Below, piece after piece: positions 18,323 through 27,823 of a stretch of DNA of 64,000 bases. The stretch spans positions 16,905-80,904 of the forward strand of contig NZ_JFBL01000013.1 in assembly GCF_000597725.1 (NCBI RefSeq). Reading direction: 5' to 3'. This DNA comes from Sulfurospirillum arcachonense DSM 9755. Its GTDB lineage: Bacteria; Campylobacterota; Campylobacteria; Campylobacterales; Sulfurospirillaceae. Each line of letters begins with the position of its first letter. Position 1 is the first letter of the stretch. Below the pieces are notes generated by a model, which saw only the letters and a program-made list of their open reading frames with translations, made no database searches and was not told the origin of the DNA. A program made the translations under genes and the position numbers.

Positions 18323-19477
18323 CTAATTTTTTTTCACCCTATATATTAGAAAATAAGAGAAGGTTGTTGTGGTAAATATCCCTACTGCTACAGATATTAA
18401 ACTTTCATCATGAAACATACTTACTATAGTAGCTACAATTGCTCCTATAGTAAAGTTTAAAACGCCTACTACAGCTGTCGCCGTTGCTGCATTTTTGGAA
18501 AAATTTTCTAACACTAAAGCGGTAAGATTACCAAATATAATTCCTAACATACTCACATATGCTGTTAGAAGAATAAACATGACTAAAAGTGTAGGATGGA
18601 TTAAGTCTATAACCAGAGCAATAGCAATGAGAAGTTGCATAAAAATACCAAATTTAACAATAGAAAGAGTCTCATACTTTTTTATAAGTTTTAAATTTAA
18701 CCTTGCCATTATCATGACAAAAATTACATCTGAGCCAAAGAAGAACGGAAACCAATCAGTACTCACTCCAAAATATTCTATATAAACAAAAGCTGACTTA
18801 GATATAAAAATAAACATTCCAGAAAATACAATAGGAAAAACGATTATAAGTGATCTTGCTTTTTTATTTGTTAATACATTTTTATATGCTTCAAAAAAAC
18901 TCTGTTTTGCATATGTAAAAGTCTCTTTTATATTGATAAATACCATTACAAAAATAAAAACCCCATACGTTCCTAAAAAAACAAATATAGCTTTCCATGT
19001 AAAAAAGTGTATTAAAAGAGATCCAACTGCAGGAGCTACCAATGGTGCTACCATGCTCAGTGTTCCAATGAGAGTAAATACTCTAGAAGCTTCTTTGCCT
19101 TCAAACAAATCCCTCACAGTTGCATTTGCATTCACCACAACCATACCACCAAAAAAAGCTTCCATAAGTCTTAGTATCCACAGCTCATAAATAGAAGAGC
19201 TAAAAACTATAAGATAAGAAAAAAGTGAAAATCCAATCAACCCAATGAGCGAAGTTTTTTTCCTACCGATACTATCAGAGATAGGACCTCCAAAAAACTG
19301 TCCTGATGCAAAACCAAGTAAAAAGATGGTTAAAGAGAGTTCCACTAGATTTATTTCAACATCAAAATATGAAGCAATCATAGACATAGATGGGATATAT
19401 GTATCTGTTGCAATCGGAGCTACGGAAGATAATGCTGCTAATATAACTATTAGCAGCTTATGATTTATCGTTTTTAT
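18323..19477 (-). CDS. Bcr/CflA-type MFS drug transporter with an apparent ATA start
   Basis: Major facilitator with the motif-A loop GGPISDSIGRK and the Bcr/CflA pattern throughout. The first ATG is at 19387, but that start would remove helix I. The frame stays open upstream to a stop at 19484-19486, and codons 19477-19388 encode a proper first helix ending APIATDTYIPS, a Bcr/CflA hallmark. No ATG, GTG or TTG lies in that stretch; ATA at 19477 occupies the expected start, after GGTAGG, and overlaps the moeA stop as ATAA. A change of ATGA to ATAA would keep moeA's stop and destroy this start. Either ATA is used weakly or a shortened protein is made. Confidence 0.8.
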   Translation of the reverse strand: MKTINHKLLIVILAALSSVAPIATDTYIPSMSMIASYFDVEINLVELSLTIFLLGFASGQFFGGPISDSIGRKKTSLIGLIGFSLFSYLIVFSSSIYELWILRLMEAFFGGMVVVNANATVRDLFEGKEASRVFTLIGTLSMVAPLVAPAVGSLLIHFFTWKAIFVFLGTYGVFIFVMVFINIKETFTYAKQSFFEAYKNVLTNKKARSLIIVFPIVFSGMFIFISKSAFVYIEYFGVSTDWFPFFFGSDVIFVMIMARLNLKLIKKYETLSIVKFGIFMQLLIAIALVIDLIHPTLLVMFILLTAYVSMLGIIFGNLTALVLENFSKNAATATAVVGVLNFTIGAIVATIVSMFHDESLISVAVGIFTTTTFSYFLIYRVKKN

Positions 19478-20694
19478 AACAACCTACCCATTGGTAAAAC
19501 TCTCACTTTTTCACCTTTTTTTATGACTTTTGTATCTCTCTCAACACGTAGTAAAGCACTTCCATCTAACATATTATTTAAGATTGCACTACTTCCTCTT
19601 TTTTTACCTTCTAAATTTACATAAAACTTTCCATCTTTTATAAGTAAATTACAAGCGGTAAACTCTGTATAAGGTGAGCGTTTTTTGTACTCTTCTTCTA
19701 TAATCGCATCTATATATCTAGCTTCAGGGTTTTGCCCTTGCATAGCTTTTATTAAAGGTAAAATATACACAAAACACATAACTGCTGCACTATATGGAAA
19801 TCCAGGAAGTGCTACTATATATTTTGAATCTATTTTTACAACTCTTATATGACGTCCTGGTTTAACATAAGCTCTGTTTACAACATACTCAGGATCCATA
19901 CCTTGAATAATATCTTTTACAAAATCATAATCCCCAACACTTACACCACCAGTTGTAACAACGATGTCATTGTGTTTTAAAGACTCGACTATTTTTGTTT
20001 TTATGAGTTCTTTATCGTCATGGACTACGCCTATTCTATTTACTTTTGCACCATAAGATTTTGCTATGGCTTCAAGTGTAACATGGTTTGAGCTTCTTAT
20101 CTGAGCAGGACTAGTTTTTGGCTCACCCAAATCAAGAATTTCACTTCCTGTTGCAATAACAGCAACTTTAGGAGCACAATAAACAGGAACTTGTACGAAA
20201 CTAAGTTCTCCCATAACACCAATCTCTGCAAAACCTATCTTAGAACCTTTTTTGATAAGAACTTCACCCTCTTTATAACTCTCTCCAATAGGCCTTATGA
20301 AAGAACCAAATGCTACAGGAGTTATTATTTTAACCTCATCACCATTTACTTCTACATTCTCAATAGGGATTAAAGTATCACTTCCTTCACTCATCAATGA
20401 GCCAGTAAAAGTCTTTACACAAGTCCCTTTTCTTACAACTGTACTAATATCCGTTCCAGCAGGAACCCTATCTTCTAGCTTTAAAACACCCTTTTCTTGA
20501 TCTTCAAACCTAATAGCATAACCATCCATTGAAGATGTTACATGTAAAGGAGAACTCTCTTTAGCAACGATATCTTCTGCTAAAACTCTCTCTAATGTGT
20601 CTGCTAAAAAAACATTTTCTACTAAAGTTTCAACGCCTTTTACTGAGGCGATTAAATCTTCTATTGTTTCATCGTAATCTTTAAATTTATTCAT
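19474..20694 (-). CDS. moeA: Molybdopterin molybdenumtransferase MoeA
   Basis: Cytosolic enzyme of 406 residues that inserts molybdate into adenylated molybdopterin to complete the cofactor. SSMDGYAIRF near residue 55, GVSVGDYDFVKDI near 250 and LPGFPYSAAVMCF near 300 are MoeA signatures. The start overlaps the moaE stop by 4 nt (ATGA). It follows ltaE, moaD and moaE in the same operon and is overlapped by the transporter downstream. A TTACATGTAA motif encodes Leu-His-Val just before the conserved SSMDGYA. Confidence 0.93.
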   Translation of the reverse strand: MNKFKDYDETIEDLIASVKGVETLVENVFLADTLERVLAEDIVAKESSPLHVTSSMDGYAIRFEDQEKGVLKLEDRVPAGTDISTVVRKGTCVKTFTGSLMSEGSDTLIPIENVEVNGDEVKIITPVAFGSFIRPIGESYKEGEVLIKKGSKIGFAEIGVMGELSFVQVPVYCAPKVAVIATGSEILDLGEPKTSPAQIRSSNHVTLEAIAKSYGAKVNRIGVVHDDKELIKTKIVESLKHNDIVVTTGGVSVGDYDFVKDIIQGMDPEYVVNRAYVKPGRHIRVVKIDSKYIVALPGFPYSAAVMCFVYILPLIKAMQGQNPEARYIDAIIEEEYKKRSPYTEFTACNLLIKDGKFYVNLEGKKRGSSAILNNMLDGSALLRVERDTKVIKKGEKVRVLPMGRLL

Positions 20695-21128
20695 TTTAAT
20701 AATCCTGCACCTTTTAGTGCTGTGCTTCTCTCTTTAGCATAAACTCTTTTACCATCAATCAAATCATACTTCCAAATTGGAGCAGAAGCTTTAAAATCTT
20801 CTACAAAATCATTGATGAATTTAAGTGCAACTTTTCTTTGTGGACTTACCACCGCTGATATATAAGAGCTTGTATGATTTGGAACATCTCCACGAGAATG
20901 AGCCATAAGAAGATAGGCACCCTCTTTTTTTGCTTTTTCTTGCCATGTTTCAAACCAGCTATTAAGTATAGGCTCATATATGTCAAAACTCAGCCCACTT
21001 ATGCCTTGCTCATCTCTTACAATACCAATAAAAGGGATATATGCACCATAGTTTTTATCTCTCATCTCGTTAAACCAACGATTTGTTATCTCTTCTACAT
21101 GTAAAGGTCCATCATGTAATTCTAACAT
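20691..21128 (-). CDS. moaE: Molybdopterin synthase large subunit MoaE
   Basis: Catalytic subunit of molybdopterin synthase, 145 residues, which transfers sulfur from the MoaD thiocarboxylate onto precursor Z. Seen are GAYIPFIGIVRDEQ, the conserved AHSRGDVPNHTSSYISAVVS region with the HR-type arginine and the lysine in SPQRKVALKFIND, and the C-terminal PIWKYDLIDGKRVY with its essential lysine. It starts 4 nt after moaD and overlaps moeA by 4 nt. A TACATGTA falls in its early codons. Confidence 0.93.
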   Translation of the reverse strand: MLELHDGPLHVEEITNRWFNEMRDKNYGAYIPFIGIVRDEQGISGLSFDIYEPILNSWFETWQEKAKKEGAYLLMAHSRGDVPNHTSSYISAVVSPQRKVALKFINDFVEDFKASAPIWKYDLIDGKRVYAKERSTALKGAGLLK

Positions 21129-21132
21129 AGAC

Positions 21133-21354
21133 TTAACCTCCGCAAACAGGTGGTAAAAGTGATATCTTATCGTTTGATTCTATTTTAGTATCGAGTGAGC
21201 AAACTAGTGCATCATTTACTGCAACAGCACAAATTTCTAACCACTCTACTAACTCAGTATCATCTTTAAACATCTCTTTTAAATCATTTAAAGAACTAAT
21301 GTCAACCTCTATTGACTCTCTATTTAAAGGTCCTAAAAATTCTATTTTTGCCAT
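21133..21354 (-). CDS. moaD: Molybdopterin synthase sulfur carrier subunit MoaD
   Basis: Ubiquitin-like sulfur carrier of 73 residues. It ends in the required Gly-Gly (ISLLPPVCGG), which is adenylated and thiocarboxylated by MoeB before MoaE uses it. The segment AVAVNDALV is the central strand of the fold. It lies 4 nt after ltaE and 4 nt before moaE. No moeB or moaA is in the window. Confidence 0.92.
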   Translation of the reverse strand: MAKIEFLGPLNRESIEVDISSLNDLKEMFKDDTELVEWLEICAVAVNDALVCSLDTKIESNDKISLLPPVCGG

Positions 21355-21358
21355 ATCG

Positions 21359-22399
21359 TTATCCTTGAATTATCTCTTTAATATCTTTTACTAATTCATC
21401 TATGCGTTCTTTACTTGAATTCCAAGAAAAAACAAATCTATTTGCTCTTCCTATAAAAGCATAAGACATCCAGCCACGTTTTTTAAGTTCTACTTCTACT
21501 TCTGATTTTAGTTTTAAAAATACTTCATTTGCATGTACAGGAAATACTAAACTAACCCCTTTTACATCTTCTAATTGTGATGCAAAATATAAAGCCATAT
21601 CATTTGCATATTTTGCATTTTTAAGCCATACATCATTTTCTAAAAGTCCTAACCATTGTGATGAAATAAATCTCATTTTAGAAGCTAATTGTCCTGCTTG
21701 TTTTACTCTATATTCAAAATCCTCAGCCAAGTTTTTATCAAAAATAACTACAGCTTCTCCAAAAGCCATACCATTTTTGGTGCCACCAAAACTAAGAACA
21801 TCAATACCAGCTTTCCATGTCATCTCTGCAGGTGTACAACCTAAAGTCACAAGTGCATTTGCAATCCTTGCTCCATCCATATGAATTTTTAAGTTATGTT
21901 TATTTGCTATCTTTTTGATAGCTTTTATCTCTTGTATTGAATACACAACACCCACTTCGTTTGATTGAGTAAGGCTTATAACTTTTGGTTTTGGGTAATG
22001 AATATCAACTCTTTTTGTTGCCAACTCTTCAATACTTGTTGGATTGAGTTTTCCATTGCCCCCATCTGCTAAAAGTAATTTTGAGCCATTTGAAGCAAAC
22101 TCTGGTGCTCCACACTCATCAGTCTCTATATGGGCTAATTCATGACAAATCACACTATGGTATGATTGACACATTGAAGCCAAAGAGAGTGCATTTGCTG
22201 CTGTTCCATTAAATACAAAAAATACTTCACAATCACATTCAAAAATTTCTCTTATTTTTTCAGATGCTTTGGCTGTATAAATATCATCACCATAACCAGG
22301 AGCAGTTCCTGAATTTGCTTGTATCATAGCTTCTAAAACCTCCGGACAAATTCCCGAGTAATTATCGCTTGCAAATTGTTCTAAATTAGTGTCTTCCAA
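21359..22399 (-). CDS. ltaE: Low-specificity L-threonine aldolase
   Basis: PLP enzyme that cleaves L-threonine or allo-threonine to glycine and acetaldehyde. FASDNYSGICPEVLEAM at the N-terminus, HELAHIETDECGAPE, KIHMDGARIANALV and the PLP-lysine segment SFGGTKNGMAFGEA are typical. The open frame reaches 22471, but the family begins close to FASDNYSG. A strong GAGGAGGAGA lies seven or so bases before TTG at 22399, so I take TTG as the start, giving about 346 residues. It is the first gene of the molybdenum cofactor run, an unexplained pairing. mqnA is divergent. Confidence 0.88.
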   Translation of the reverse strand: MEDTNLEQFASDNYSGICPEVLEAMIQANSGTAPGYGDDIYTAKASEKIREIFECDCEVFFVFNGTAANALSLASMCQSYHSVICHELAHIETDECGAPEFASNGSKLLLADGGNGKLNPTSIEELATKRVDIHYPKPKVISLTQSNEVGVVYSIQEIKAIKKIANKHNLKIHMDGARIANALVTLGCTPAEMTWKAGIDVLSFGGTKNGMAFGEAVVIFDKNLAEDFEYRVKQAGQLASKMRFISSQWLGLLENDVWLKNAKYANDMALYFASQLEDVKGVSLVFPVHANEVFLKLKSEVEVELKKRGWMSYAFIGRANRFVFSWNSSKERIDELVKDIKEIIQG

Positions 22400-22502
22400 A
22401 TTCTCTCCTCCTCTACATAAATTGAGAAGATTATAGCAAAATAAGTTTAAGTTGCTTAGTGATATAATCATTTAATTTTTAAAAAAAGAGTAAAAAAACA
22501 TA

Positions 22503-23174
22503 ATGATATTTGGTAAAATCGACTATATAAACTTGCTGCCTTTCCATATTTATTTAAAACAATCCTCTCTTACAAATGCACTTAAAAAATCTTGTGAATA
22601 TAAAAAGTCTTATCCTTCTCATATAAACAAACAATTTCGAAGTCGTAGAGTAGATGGAGCTTTTATCTCTAGTATAGAATCAAATAGAAAATCTATTAAA
22701 ACCTTACCTTTAGGCATAGTTGCTAAAAAACAAGTTACGAGTGTACTGGTAAAAAAAGGAACATTAAGTTCAAACGACCCACACTCTGCAAGCTCAAATG
22801 CTTTAGCTAAAGTCTTAAAAATAAATGGTGAAGTCTATATAGGAGATAAAGCACTAAAATTATATCTAGAATCACCCCAAGATTATATAGACTTAGCACA
22901 CGAGTGGCATAATAGATATTCGTTACCTTTTGTATTCGCTAGGCTTAGTATTAATAAACATTTTAGTATTTATAAAAAAATATCAGATAACTTTAAAAAC
23001 AAACGTATTAGAATACCTCAGTACATATTAAAAAAATATGCACATGAGCGTCAGATACCTCCACAAGAAATCTTGAAGTATCTTAAGCTTATTAGTTACA
23101 AAATAGGGGAGAAAGAGAGGCGAGGATTGAATCTTTTTTTTAAAAAAGAAAAACTTTCTCGAGAAAATATTTAA
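22503..23174 (+). CDS. mqnA: Chorismate dehydratase MqnA (futalosine pathway)
   Basis: MqnA-type solute-binding-fold enzyme of 223 residues that dehydrates chorismate to 3-enolpyruvylbenzoate, the first step of the futalosine menaquinone pathway. GKIDYINLLPFHIYL at the start, the region DGAFISSIES and DLAHEWHNRYSLPFVFARL are characteristic. It is slightly shorter than many homologues. It is divergent from ltaE and 38 nt upstream of gdhA. Menaquinone made this way is typical of Campylobacterota. Confidence 0.88.
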   Translation: MIFGKIDYINLLPFHIYLKQSSLTNALKKSCEYKKSYPSHINKQFRSRRVDGAFISSIESNRKSIKTLPLGIVAKKQVTSVLVKKGTLSSNDPHSASSNALAKVLKINGEVYIGDKALKLYLESPQDYIDLAHEWHNRYSLPFVFARLSINKHFSIYKKISDNFKNKRIRIPQYILKKYAHERQIPPQEILKYLKLISYKIGEKERRGLNLFFKKEKLSRENI

Positions 23175-23212
23175 ATTACACATAAAGTGTAAATAATAGA
23201 AGGAAATACACA

Positions 23213-24574
23213 ATGTCAGTTCAAAGTTATATTGACAAAGTAATGAAGTCGACCATGCAAAGTACTCCAGGTCAAACAGAATTTTATCAAGCAGTAGAAG
23301 AAGTTCTTGGGACATTAGAACCTATTTTATTAGCTGAACCTAAATATGATAATTATAATATTTTAGAAAGAATTGTAATCCCTGAAAGGCAAATTTTATT
23401 TCGAGTAGTCTGGATGGATGATGCCGGAAAAATCCAAACAAATATTGGATACCGGGTACAATTTAACTCAGCAATCGGACCATATAAAGGTGGTCTTCGT
23501 TTTCACCCTAGTGTAAATTTAGGAATTATAAAATTTTTAGGTTTTGAGCAAATTTTTAAAAACTCACTAACAGGTCTTTCTATTGGTGGTGGTAAAGGTG
23601 GTAGCAACTTTGACCCTAAGGGGAAAAGTGATGGAGAAATTATGAGATTTTGTCAATCATTTATGATTGAACTCTCAAAACATATTGGTGAGACAAGAGA
23701 CGTACCAGCTGGAGACATTGGTGTTGGTGGCCGTGAAATTGGTTATATGTTTGGGGAATACAAAAGACTTACTGGTAATTTTGAAGGTATTCTAACTGGT
23801 AAAGGCGTTAACTGGGGTGGATCTTTGACAAGAACAGAAGCTACTGGTTTTGGCTCAGTCTATTTTGCTGAAAATGTTTTAAATAAACAAGATGACTCTC
23901 TTAAAGGAAAAATTGCTACTGTATCTGGCTCTGGTAATGTTGCAATTTACACTATACAAAAACTTTATGATATGGGAGCTACTCCTGTAACATGTAGTGA
24001 TTCACGTGGTATGATTTATGATAAAAATGGCATTGATTTGGACTCATTAAAACTTATAAAAGAGATAAATAGACAATCAATAGATGAGTATTGTCTTATT
24101 CATAAACATGCAACATATCTTCCAGTTCATAGTTATCCTGAAGGAACAAATGCTGTATGGGCTGTTCCTTGTGATGTAGCATTCCCAAGTGCAACTCAAA
24201 ATGAATTAAATCTAGAAGATATTAAAAATCTTCATAAAAATGGTTGTAAGTTAGTATGTGAAGGGGCAAATATGCCTTCAACTCCTGAAGCAATTGATTA
24301 CATGCAAGCAAATGGTATTATGTATGCTCCTGGAAAAGCAGCTAATGCTGGTGGTGTTGCAACAAGTCAATTAGAGATGAGCCAAAATGCAAGTATGCAA
24401 AAATGGACATTTGCAGAAGTTGATGATAAACTAAGATCTATTATGAAATCTATTTTTGATCTTTCTTATGATACCTCAAAAGAATTCGAAGATGAAGGTA
24501 ACTTAATGAAAGGAGCCAATATTGCTGGCTTTAGAAAAGTTGCAGATTCTATGATAGACCAAGGAGCTGTGTAA
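23213..24574 (+). CDS. gdhA: NADP-type glutamate dehydrogenase
   Basis: Hexameric enzyme of 453 residues that aminates 2-oxoglutarate to glutamate. The core GPYKGGLRFHPSVNLGIIKF and the catalytic lysine segment SIGGGKGGSNFDPKGKS are fully conserved, as are GDIGVGGREIGYMFG and the nucleotide loop VSGSGNVAIY. Length and sequence match the GdhA (biosynthetic, NADP) type. AGAAGGA precedes the ATG. It is followed, after a strong hairpin, by an unrelated NAD-type enzyme for the reverse reaction. Confidence 0.95.
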   Translation: MSVQSYIDKVMKSTMQSTPGQTEFYQAVEEVLGTLEPILLAEPKYDNYNILERIVIPERQILFRVVWMDDAGKIQTNIGYRVQFNSAIGPYKGGLRFHPSVNLGIIKFLGFEQIFKNSLTGLSIGGGKGGSNFDPKGKSDGEIMRFCQSFMIELSKHIGETRDVPAGDIGVGGREIGYMFGEYKRLTGNFEGILTGKGVNWGGSLTRTEATGFGSVYFAENVLNKQDDSLKGKIATVSGSGNVAIYTIQKLYDMGATPVTCSDSRGMIYDKNGIDLDSLKLIKEINRQSIDEYCLIHKHATYLPVHSYPEGTNAVWAVPCDVAFPSATQNELNLEDIKNLHKNGCKLVCEGANMPSTPEAIDYMQANGIMYAPGKAANAGGVATSQLEMSQNASMQKWTFAEVDDKLRSIMKSIFDLSYDTSKEFEDEGNLMKGANIAGFRKVADSMIDQGAV

Positions 24575-24589
24575 AAACAACTTCTTAAT

Positions 24590-24617
24590 AAATTTCCCCT
24601 TAAAAAGGGGAAATTTT
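24590..24617 (+). terminator. Hairpin between the two glutamate dehydrogenase genes
   Basis: A perfect 10-bp stem, AAATTTCCCC at 24590-24599 with GGGGAAATTT at 24607-24616, encloses a 7-base loop and is followed by a short T/A run. It sits 15 nt after the gdhA stop and just before the ribosome site AAAGGAG of the next gene. It may end most gdhA transcripts and so lower expression of the second enzyme. Confidence 0.7.
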
Positions 24618-24631
24618 ATAAAGGAGAAATT

Positions 24632-27600
24632 ATGGTTTCCCAAGACTTGAGCACTGCTTGCTCACAAATTTTAACCCAAGATGATTTAATTATAAATGAT
24701 GATATTGTAAAAAGGTTATCTCTTCAAGATAGTGTAATTGATCTATTTACTAGTCCAAATCCTATTATTAAAATATACTCAAAAAACAAACTCACTCTTA
24801 CACAAATTATTCCTATTTTTCATAATTTTAAATTTGATGTCATCGATGAATTATCTTATACAACCATGCATAATAATGAACAAATCTACATTAATAAATT
24901 TAACATAAGAGTAGATGATAACAAAATGTTTTTAGATAGTAAAAACAATATTTTAGAAATTATAAGTTCATCAATAGATGGTAAACTAAATTTTGGGAGT
25001 AGACTTTTTGAACTTGTATATAAAGAAGATTTTTGTTTAAGAGGTATTTTACTCTTTAAAGCACTTATTAACTATGAGGACCAATTAGTAATCGCTTTTA
25101 ACAACTCAAAAATAACAAAAACTATAGTGAAATTTTCCAATATATCTGGACTGTTTTTAGAATATTTTAATCTAAAATTTGAAAAATCTGTCACTAGTAG
25201 AACACATAAACTCAACAATTGCAAAGAGAGAATATTAGAAGAAATAAAAAAAGTAGATAACATTACAGAAGATAAAATACTTAAACTCTTTTTTGAAATA
25301 CTAAAAAATATAACAAGAACTACATTTTTTTTAGACAAAGAAACAATAGCTTTTAAAGTAGATACTAAATCTATAAAACAATACTTAAAAGGAATGCAAC
25401 CCAATATAGAAATGTTTGTGTTTCACCAAGAGTTCAATGGGATTCATTTACGCATGGGCAAAGTCAGTCGAGGTGGTATCAGATGGAGTGACAGGTATGA
25501 AGATTTTAGATCTGAGATTAAATCACTCATGGCAGCACAAGAGAGTAAAAATGCTGTAATAATCCCTGAAGGTGCAAAAGGTGGTTTTATAATATACAAA
25601 CACAAAGAAGAATTATCCCCTGAACAATTTGAACACTATTATAAAGAATTTATCAATGGTCTATTGGATTTAGTTGATAATTATAAAAATGGTGAGATAG
25701 TTAAAAATAGTGACATTATATGCTACGATGATGATGATCCTTATTTTGTAGTCGCTGCTGATAAAGGGACTTCTAGTATGAGTGATATTGCAAATAGCAT
25801 CTCAATTCAAAGAGATTTTTGGTTAAAAGATGCTTTTGCTAGTGGAGGGAGCAATGGATACCACCACAAAAAACTAGGCATTACTGCTCGCGGATCTTTG
25901 CGTTCAAGTGAACGTTTTTTTATAGAAAAAGGTATAAATTTTTATGAAACACCCATTACTATAGTAGGCATTGGTTCTATGAATGGTGATGTTTTTGGCA
26001 ATGGAATGATAGAAAGTAAACAATTTAAACTCATTGCTGCAATCAGTCACAATGAAATCTTTATTGATCCAAATCCTGATCCATTAGTTTCTTATGAAGA
26101 GAGACTCAAACTCTTTAGTTCTAAAAATGGAAAATGGTCTAACTACGATAAAAAGAAAATTTCAAAGGGTGGTGGTGTATTTAAAAGAAGTGAAAAAGAG
26201 ATTGTATTAAGCCCTGAAATTAAAAAATTGCTCAAAACTACAAAAAAAATCCTTAATGCTGAAGAACTAGCTAAATCTTTACTCACTTTACATGTAGATA
26301 TGATTTACAATGGTGGAGTTGGTACATATTTTAAAGCAAGTAGTGAAAGCAATATTGAAGTTGGTGATAAAGAAAATGAGGCTCTAAGACTAGATGCCAA
26401 TGAGATAAATGCCTTTTGTATTTGTGAAGGTGGAAATCTAGGACTTACTCAAAAAGCAAGAATAGAATATGCACAAAATGGTGGTAAACTTAATTTAGAT
26501 AGTATAGATAATGCAGCAGGAGTGAACACAAGTGACCATGAAGTAAATTTAAAAGTTCTTCTAAATAAAATTGTTGAAAAAGGGATTTTAAGTGAAGATA
26601 CTAAAAATGAAAGCTTGAAATCTTTAAGCTCTTATGTTGTTGATAATGTTTTATGGAGTAACTATCTACAAGCCATCTCTATTTCATTAGATGAACTTCG
26701 TTCACGTGAAGATTTACTTCCTTTTAAAAAAGTTATTGAAACATTAGAGGGTCATTTAGAGTATTTTAATAGATTTGATTTTGAAATACCCAAAAATGTT
26801 GATTTACATAAAGTTACAAGAGACAATGGAGCAATCATAAGGCCTATTTTATCAATACTTACTCTATACTCAAAAATTTTACTTCAAAAACTTCTAAAAA
26901 AAAGTTCTATGATAACAGATGATATGAGTTTTGAAAAATTTGCTTACAAATACTTTCCAAAACCATTTGTTTCTGCTTATGAAGATCAGATAAAAGACCA
27001 TCCATTGAAAAAAGAAATTGTTTCTGTTATCTTGGCCAATAAAATTATTAACTTTTATGGTTCTACTTTTATAGCAGATTTAAATAAATTGGGAGAAGAA
27101 AAGTTTTTACTAAAAATAAAAGCTTACCTTATAAGTAATGAACTTTTTTGTGCAAATGATGTAAGGTTTGAAATCTATAGAGATGATTTTAAAACTCCTA
27201 TAAAAGAACAATACAAAATGCTCATGGATATTGAAAATGCCATAGATTATAATACTCAATGGATTTTACAAAGTTTACGAGAAAATGAAATTAGCTTTTC
27301 TACTATACTTGGATATAAGAGTACTATCGAAAAAGTAATCACTGATATGCAATTTCATAAATCTTGTCCTATAGATACTTCTTCATCAATCTGCAAATTC
27401 TTTTCTACATTAGATTATCTAAAGCTTGCAACAGCGATTATTCATATTAAAAAAAGTACTGATATAAATTTCATCGAAATTGCAGAAATATTTTATTTTA
27501 TCATGGATAAACTCTACATTGCAACTCTTTTAGAAAAAATTGAAAAAGTAGAAATTTCAAATGAAACAGATCAATTACTCAAAACTCAATTACAAAAAAT

Positions 27601-27808
27601 TGTAGAGATGATGATGATTTTAGTAACCAAAAAAATGATCCATTTTAAAAGAAAAAACGAAACAACTGAAAATATAGTAAACAATTATCTTAGTGAAAAA
27701 GGTCTTGATTTTGAATACTATAATGAAATGATAGAAAAAATTAATAAAAGTGAAGAAACACCAATCTCTTCACTTGCTGTTGTAGTAAATTATCTACTGC
27801 TAATTTAA
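24632..27808 (+). CDS. NAD-type large glutamate dehydrogenase
   Basis: Protein of 1058 residues of the large NAD-dependent glutamate dehydrogenase group, which normally degrades glutamate to 2-oxoglutarate and ammonia. The catalytic region GKVSRGGIRWSDRYEDFRSE lies near residue 275, with NAVIIPEGAKGGF carrying the lysine and NGGVGTYFKAS further on. It is shorter than the roughly 1600-residue enzymes and lacks much of their N-terminal sensory part, so it resembles the 115-kDa class. A good AAGGAGAAATT ribosome site precedes the ATG. It probably shares a transcript with the methyltransferase downstream. Confidence 0.88.
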   Translation: MVSQDLSTACSQILTQDDLIINDDIVKRLSLQDSVIDLFTSPNPIIKIYSKNKLTLTQIIPIFHNFKFDVIDELSYTTMHNNEQIYINKFNIRVDDNKMFLDSKNNILEIISSSIDGKLNFGSRLFELVYKEDFCLRGILLFKALINYEDQLVIAFNNSKITKTIVKFSNISGLFLEYFNLKFEKSVTSRTHKLNNCKERILEEIKKVDNITEDKILKLFFEILKNITRTTFFLDKETIAFKVDTKSIKQYLKGMQPNIEMFVFHQEFNGIHLRMGKVSRGGIRWSDRYEDFRSEIKSLMAAQESKNAVIIPEGAKGGFIIYKHKEELSPEQFEHYYKEFINGLLDLVDNYKNGEIVKNSDIICYDDDDPYFVVAADKGTSSMSDIANSISIQRDFWLKDAFASGGSNGYHHKKLGITARGSLRSSERFFIEKGINFYETPITIVGIGSMNGDVFGNGMIESKQFKLIAAISHNEIFIDPNPDPLVSYEERLKLFSSKNGKWSNYDKKKISKGGGVFKRSEKEIVLSPEIKKLLKTTKKILNAEELAKSLLTLHVDMIYNGGVGTYFKASSESNIEVGDKENEALRLDANEINAFCICEGGNLGLTQKARIEYAQNGGKLNLDSIDNAAGVNTSDHEVNLKVLLNKIVEKGILSEDTKNESLKSLSSYVVDNVLWSNYLQAISISLDELRSREDLLPFKKVIETLEGHLEYFNRFDFEIPKNVDLHKVTRDNGAIIRPILSILTLYSKILLQKLLKKSSMITDDMSFEKFAYKYFPKPFVSAYEDQIKDHPLKKEIVSVILANKIINFYGSTFIADLNKLGEEKFLLKIKAYLISNELFCANDVRFEIYRDDFKTPIKEQYKMLMDIENAIDYNTQWILQSLRENEISFSTILGYKSTIEKVITDMQFHKSCPIDTSSSICKFFSTLDYLKLATAIIHIKKSTDINFIEIAEIFYFIMDKLYIATLLEKIEKVEISNETDQLLKTQLQKIVEMMMILVTKKMIHFKRKNETTENIVNNYLSEKGLDFEYYNEMIEKINKSEETPISSLAVVVNYLLLI

Positions 27809-27823
27809 ATTAAAAGGATACTA

